The position numbers and the translations under genes are program-made. Of a stretch of DNA of 64,000 nucleotides, positions 62,854 through 64,000 are shown in pieces (within the stretch, counting starts at the first letter, position 1; every line of letters starts with the position of its first letter). The notes under the pieces are model-generated. The model was not told where the DNA came from and did not search any database. It saw nothing but the letters and a program-made list of their open reading frames with translations. This DNA comes from Balneola sp. MJW-20 (GTDB lineage: Bacteria; Bacteroidota; Rhodothermia; Balneolales; Balneolaceae). The stretch is taken from contig NZ_JBFNXW010000001.1 of assembly GCF_040811775.1 (NCBI RefSeq), positions 372,001 through 436,000 on the forward strand. Direction: 5' to 3'.

Positions 62854-64000
62854 TACTGAAAGAGTTTAGTGATCTTGTCGATGGCTTCCGGAAGACAGAA
62901 TACCATTACACGGTCATTCGCTTTGATTACCGTAGAACCAGTAGCGATCTCAACCGATCCGTTGCATAAAACCCCGCCGATCACACAGCCATCAGGCAAC
63001 TTAAGTTTCTGAAGGGGTTTATCGATCACTTTTGCTTTTGGGGAGGCCTGTAGTTCTATGACTTCTGCTTTGATCCCCCTTAATTCCGTAACAGAGATCA
63101 CTCTTCCTTTACGTACAAAGCGATGGATCTCATTGGAGGCAGCTACTTTTTTATTGATCACGGCATCCAGGCCAATGGTCTGGGCCAGAGGTATAAAATC
63201 GGGCTTCGATACCAGAGCTACAGTTTTTTTAACTTCCAGATGCTTGGCCATCAGACAGGAAATGATATTGGATTCCTCATCTTCCGTTACTGCAATAAAG
63301 GCATCCATATCGGTAATACCCTCCGTAGCAAGCAAATCTGGATCGGTAGGATTACCATTGAGCACCATGGCATTTTTCAGCTCGATAGCGAGTTCTTCTG
63401 CAACTTCGTAATCTGGTTCGATCAGCTTGATCGACCAGTTCTTAGATTCATCATTGCTCAGCAGTCGGGCTATCATAGACCCAATGGCTGAACCTCCGGC
63501 GATCATCACACGGTTTAATTCCGTCTCTTTCTTTCCGGTAGTCTCAATGACTTTAGGTATATCCTCGGTCTTGGCAAGTACAAAGATCTGGTCAAAAGCC
63601 TGAAGCCGTACCGATCCTTTTGGTATAAGGGTTAGCCCCCGGCGACCAATCGCCACTACCCGGAATGTGATATCTTGATGCGACGAAGCATAATCAATGA
63701 GTGTCTTTCCTATCAAAGGAGAGTTTCTTTCCAGTCGGATTCCCACCAGCTGCATCCGATCCTCTGCCAGATTGATCACATCACTTGCAGCAGATCTTTT
63801 AAGGAGCTGTACGATCTCATGTGCGGCACTAAGTTCCGGGTGAATCATAACGTCAATACCCAGGTCAGAAGGGGTAAGGGGAGCATTAGGATCAGAAAAC
63901 TCGTTACTTCGAATTCTTGCGATCACCATTTTTGCCCCAAGGCGCTTGCCGATCATTCCAGCAACCATATTGACCTCATCAATAGAAGTAACGGAGATCA
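62853..64000 (-). CDS. trkA: Trk system potassium uptake regulator TrkA (3' part, cut by the window edge)
   Basis: The C-terminal 382 residues of a cytoplasmic NAD(H)-binding gating ring. The frame is open to position 64000 with ISVTSIDEVNMVAGMIGKRLGAK, so the ATG at 63968 is internal. Visible parts are the end of the first RCK N-domain, the first TrkA-C domain (LVGIRLERNSPLIGKTLIDY), a second Rossmann domain (VMIAGGSAIGSMIARLL) and a final TrkA-C domain ending DRVMVFCLPEAIDKITKLF. It pairs with trkH. Confidence 0.95.
   Translation of the reverse strand, partial: ISVTSIDEVNMVAGMIGKRLGAKMVIARIRSNEFSDPNAPLTPSDLGIDVMIHPELSAAHEIVQLLKRSAASDVINLAEDRMQLVGIRLERNSPLIGKTLIDYASSHQDITFRVVAIGRRGLTLIPKGSVRLQAFDQIFVLAKTEDIPKVIETTGKKETELNRVMIAGGSAIGSMIARLLSNDESKNWSIKLIEPDYEVAEELAIELKNAMVLNGNPTDPDLLATEGITDMDAFIAVTEDEESNIISCLMAKHLEVKKTVALVSKPDFIPLAQTIGLDAVINKKVAASNEIHRFVRKGRVISVTELRGIKAEVIELQASPKAKVIDKPLQKLKLPDGCVIGGVLCNGSVEIATGSTVIKANDRVMVFCLPEAIDKITKLFQ

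Overview
This 64 kb window looks like a stretch of core chromosome from a Gram-negative bacterium of the Fibrobacterota-Chlorobiota-Bacteroidota (FCB) group, most likely Balneolota or a close relative. That assignment is inference. It rests on a type IX secretion plug-like (DUF5103) protein, Bacteroidota-style OstA-like and LptC proteins, an ATP synthase operon that lacks the beta and epsilon genes, a 30-residue COX24-like ribosomal microprotein, moderate GC content, and a mix of genes with and without Shine-Dalgarno sequences. Coding density is very high and many genes overlap by 1-32 nt. I see no insertion sequence, prophage or CRISPR array.

Layout. 1-11.4 kb: an asparaginase fragment, an EF-G-like GTPase, formate-THF ligase, a DASS carboxylate transporter, a secreted DUF4168 protein, the LPS-export genes (OstA-like, LptC) next to upp, an AGCS amino-acid/Na+ symporter, HU, and a 30-aa ribosomal protein with a clear terminator. 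11.4-25.6 kb: an unrecognised gene faces a long co-directional run of NFACT/RqcH, aroK, aroB, tamB, rnr and a 1102-aa protein that joins a metallopeptidase domain, a TolB/WD40-like propeller and an Omp85-type barrel. 25.6-29.5 kb (minus strand): T9SS plug-like protein, dapF, holB, ccmB. 29.6-34.3 kb: PTS EIIA, PBP4-type carboxypeptidase, a sigma-54 activator, folD and a small unknown. 34.3-38.6 kb: a 392-nt leader, a DEAD-box helicase, an unknown two-TM protein and guaB.

38.6-46.9 kb is one plus-strand block. A glycosyltransferase is followed by an M23 peptidase, a bactofilin, atpZ/atpI, atpB, E, F, H, A, G and a tRNA-Ser(TGA). The first base of the tRNA is the last base of the atpG stop codon, and a strong terminator follows. 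46.9-48.9 kb: a TolC-like protein and MlaC. 48.9-57.8 kb is an envelope-polysaccharide region with two flippases, three glycosyltransferases on two divergent transcripts, a membrane-anchored methyltransferase and an HTTM-like membrane protein with a small partner. 57.9-64 kb: DUF3047 protein, an MMPL/RND transporter, TrkH and a truncated TrkA.

The strongest common theme is envelope biogenesis: LPS transport, TamB plus an Omp85 fusion, MlaC, PBP4, M23/bactofilin, glycosyltransferases and flippases. The most interesting candidates for follow-up are the peptidase-propeller-Omp85 fusion downstream of tamB, a glycosyltransferase gene whose conserved N-terminus has no ordinary start codon, the cotranscribed ATP synthase/tRNA-Ser arrangement, and several unrecognised small genes.
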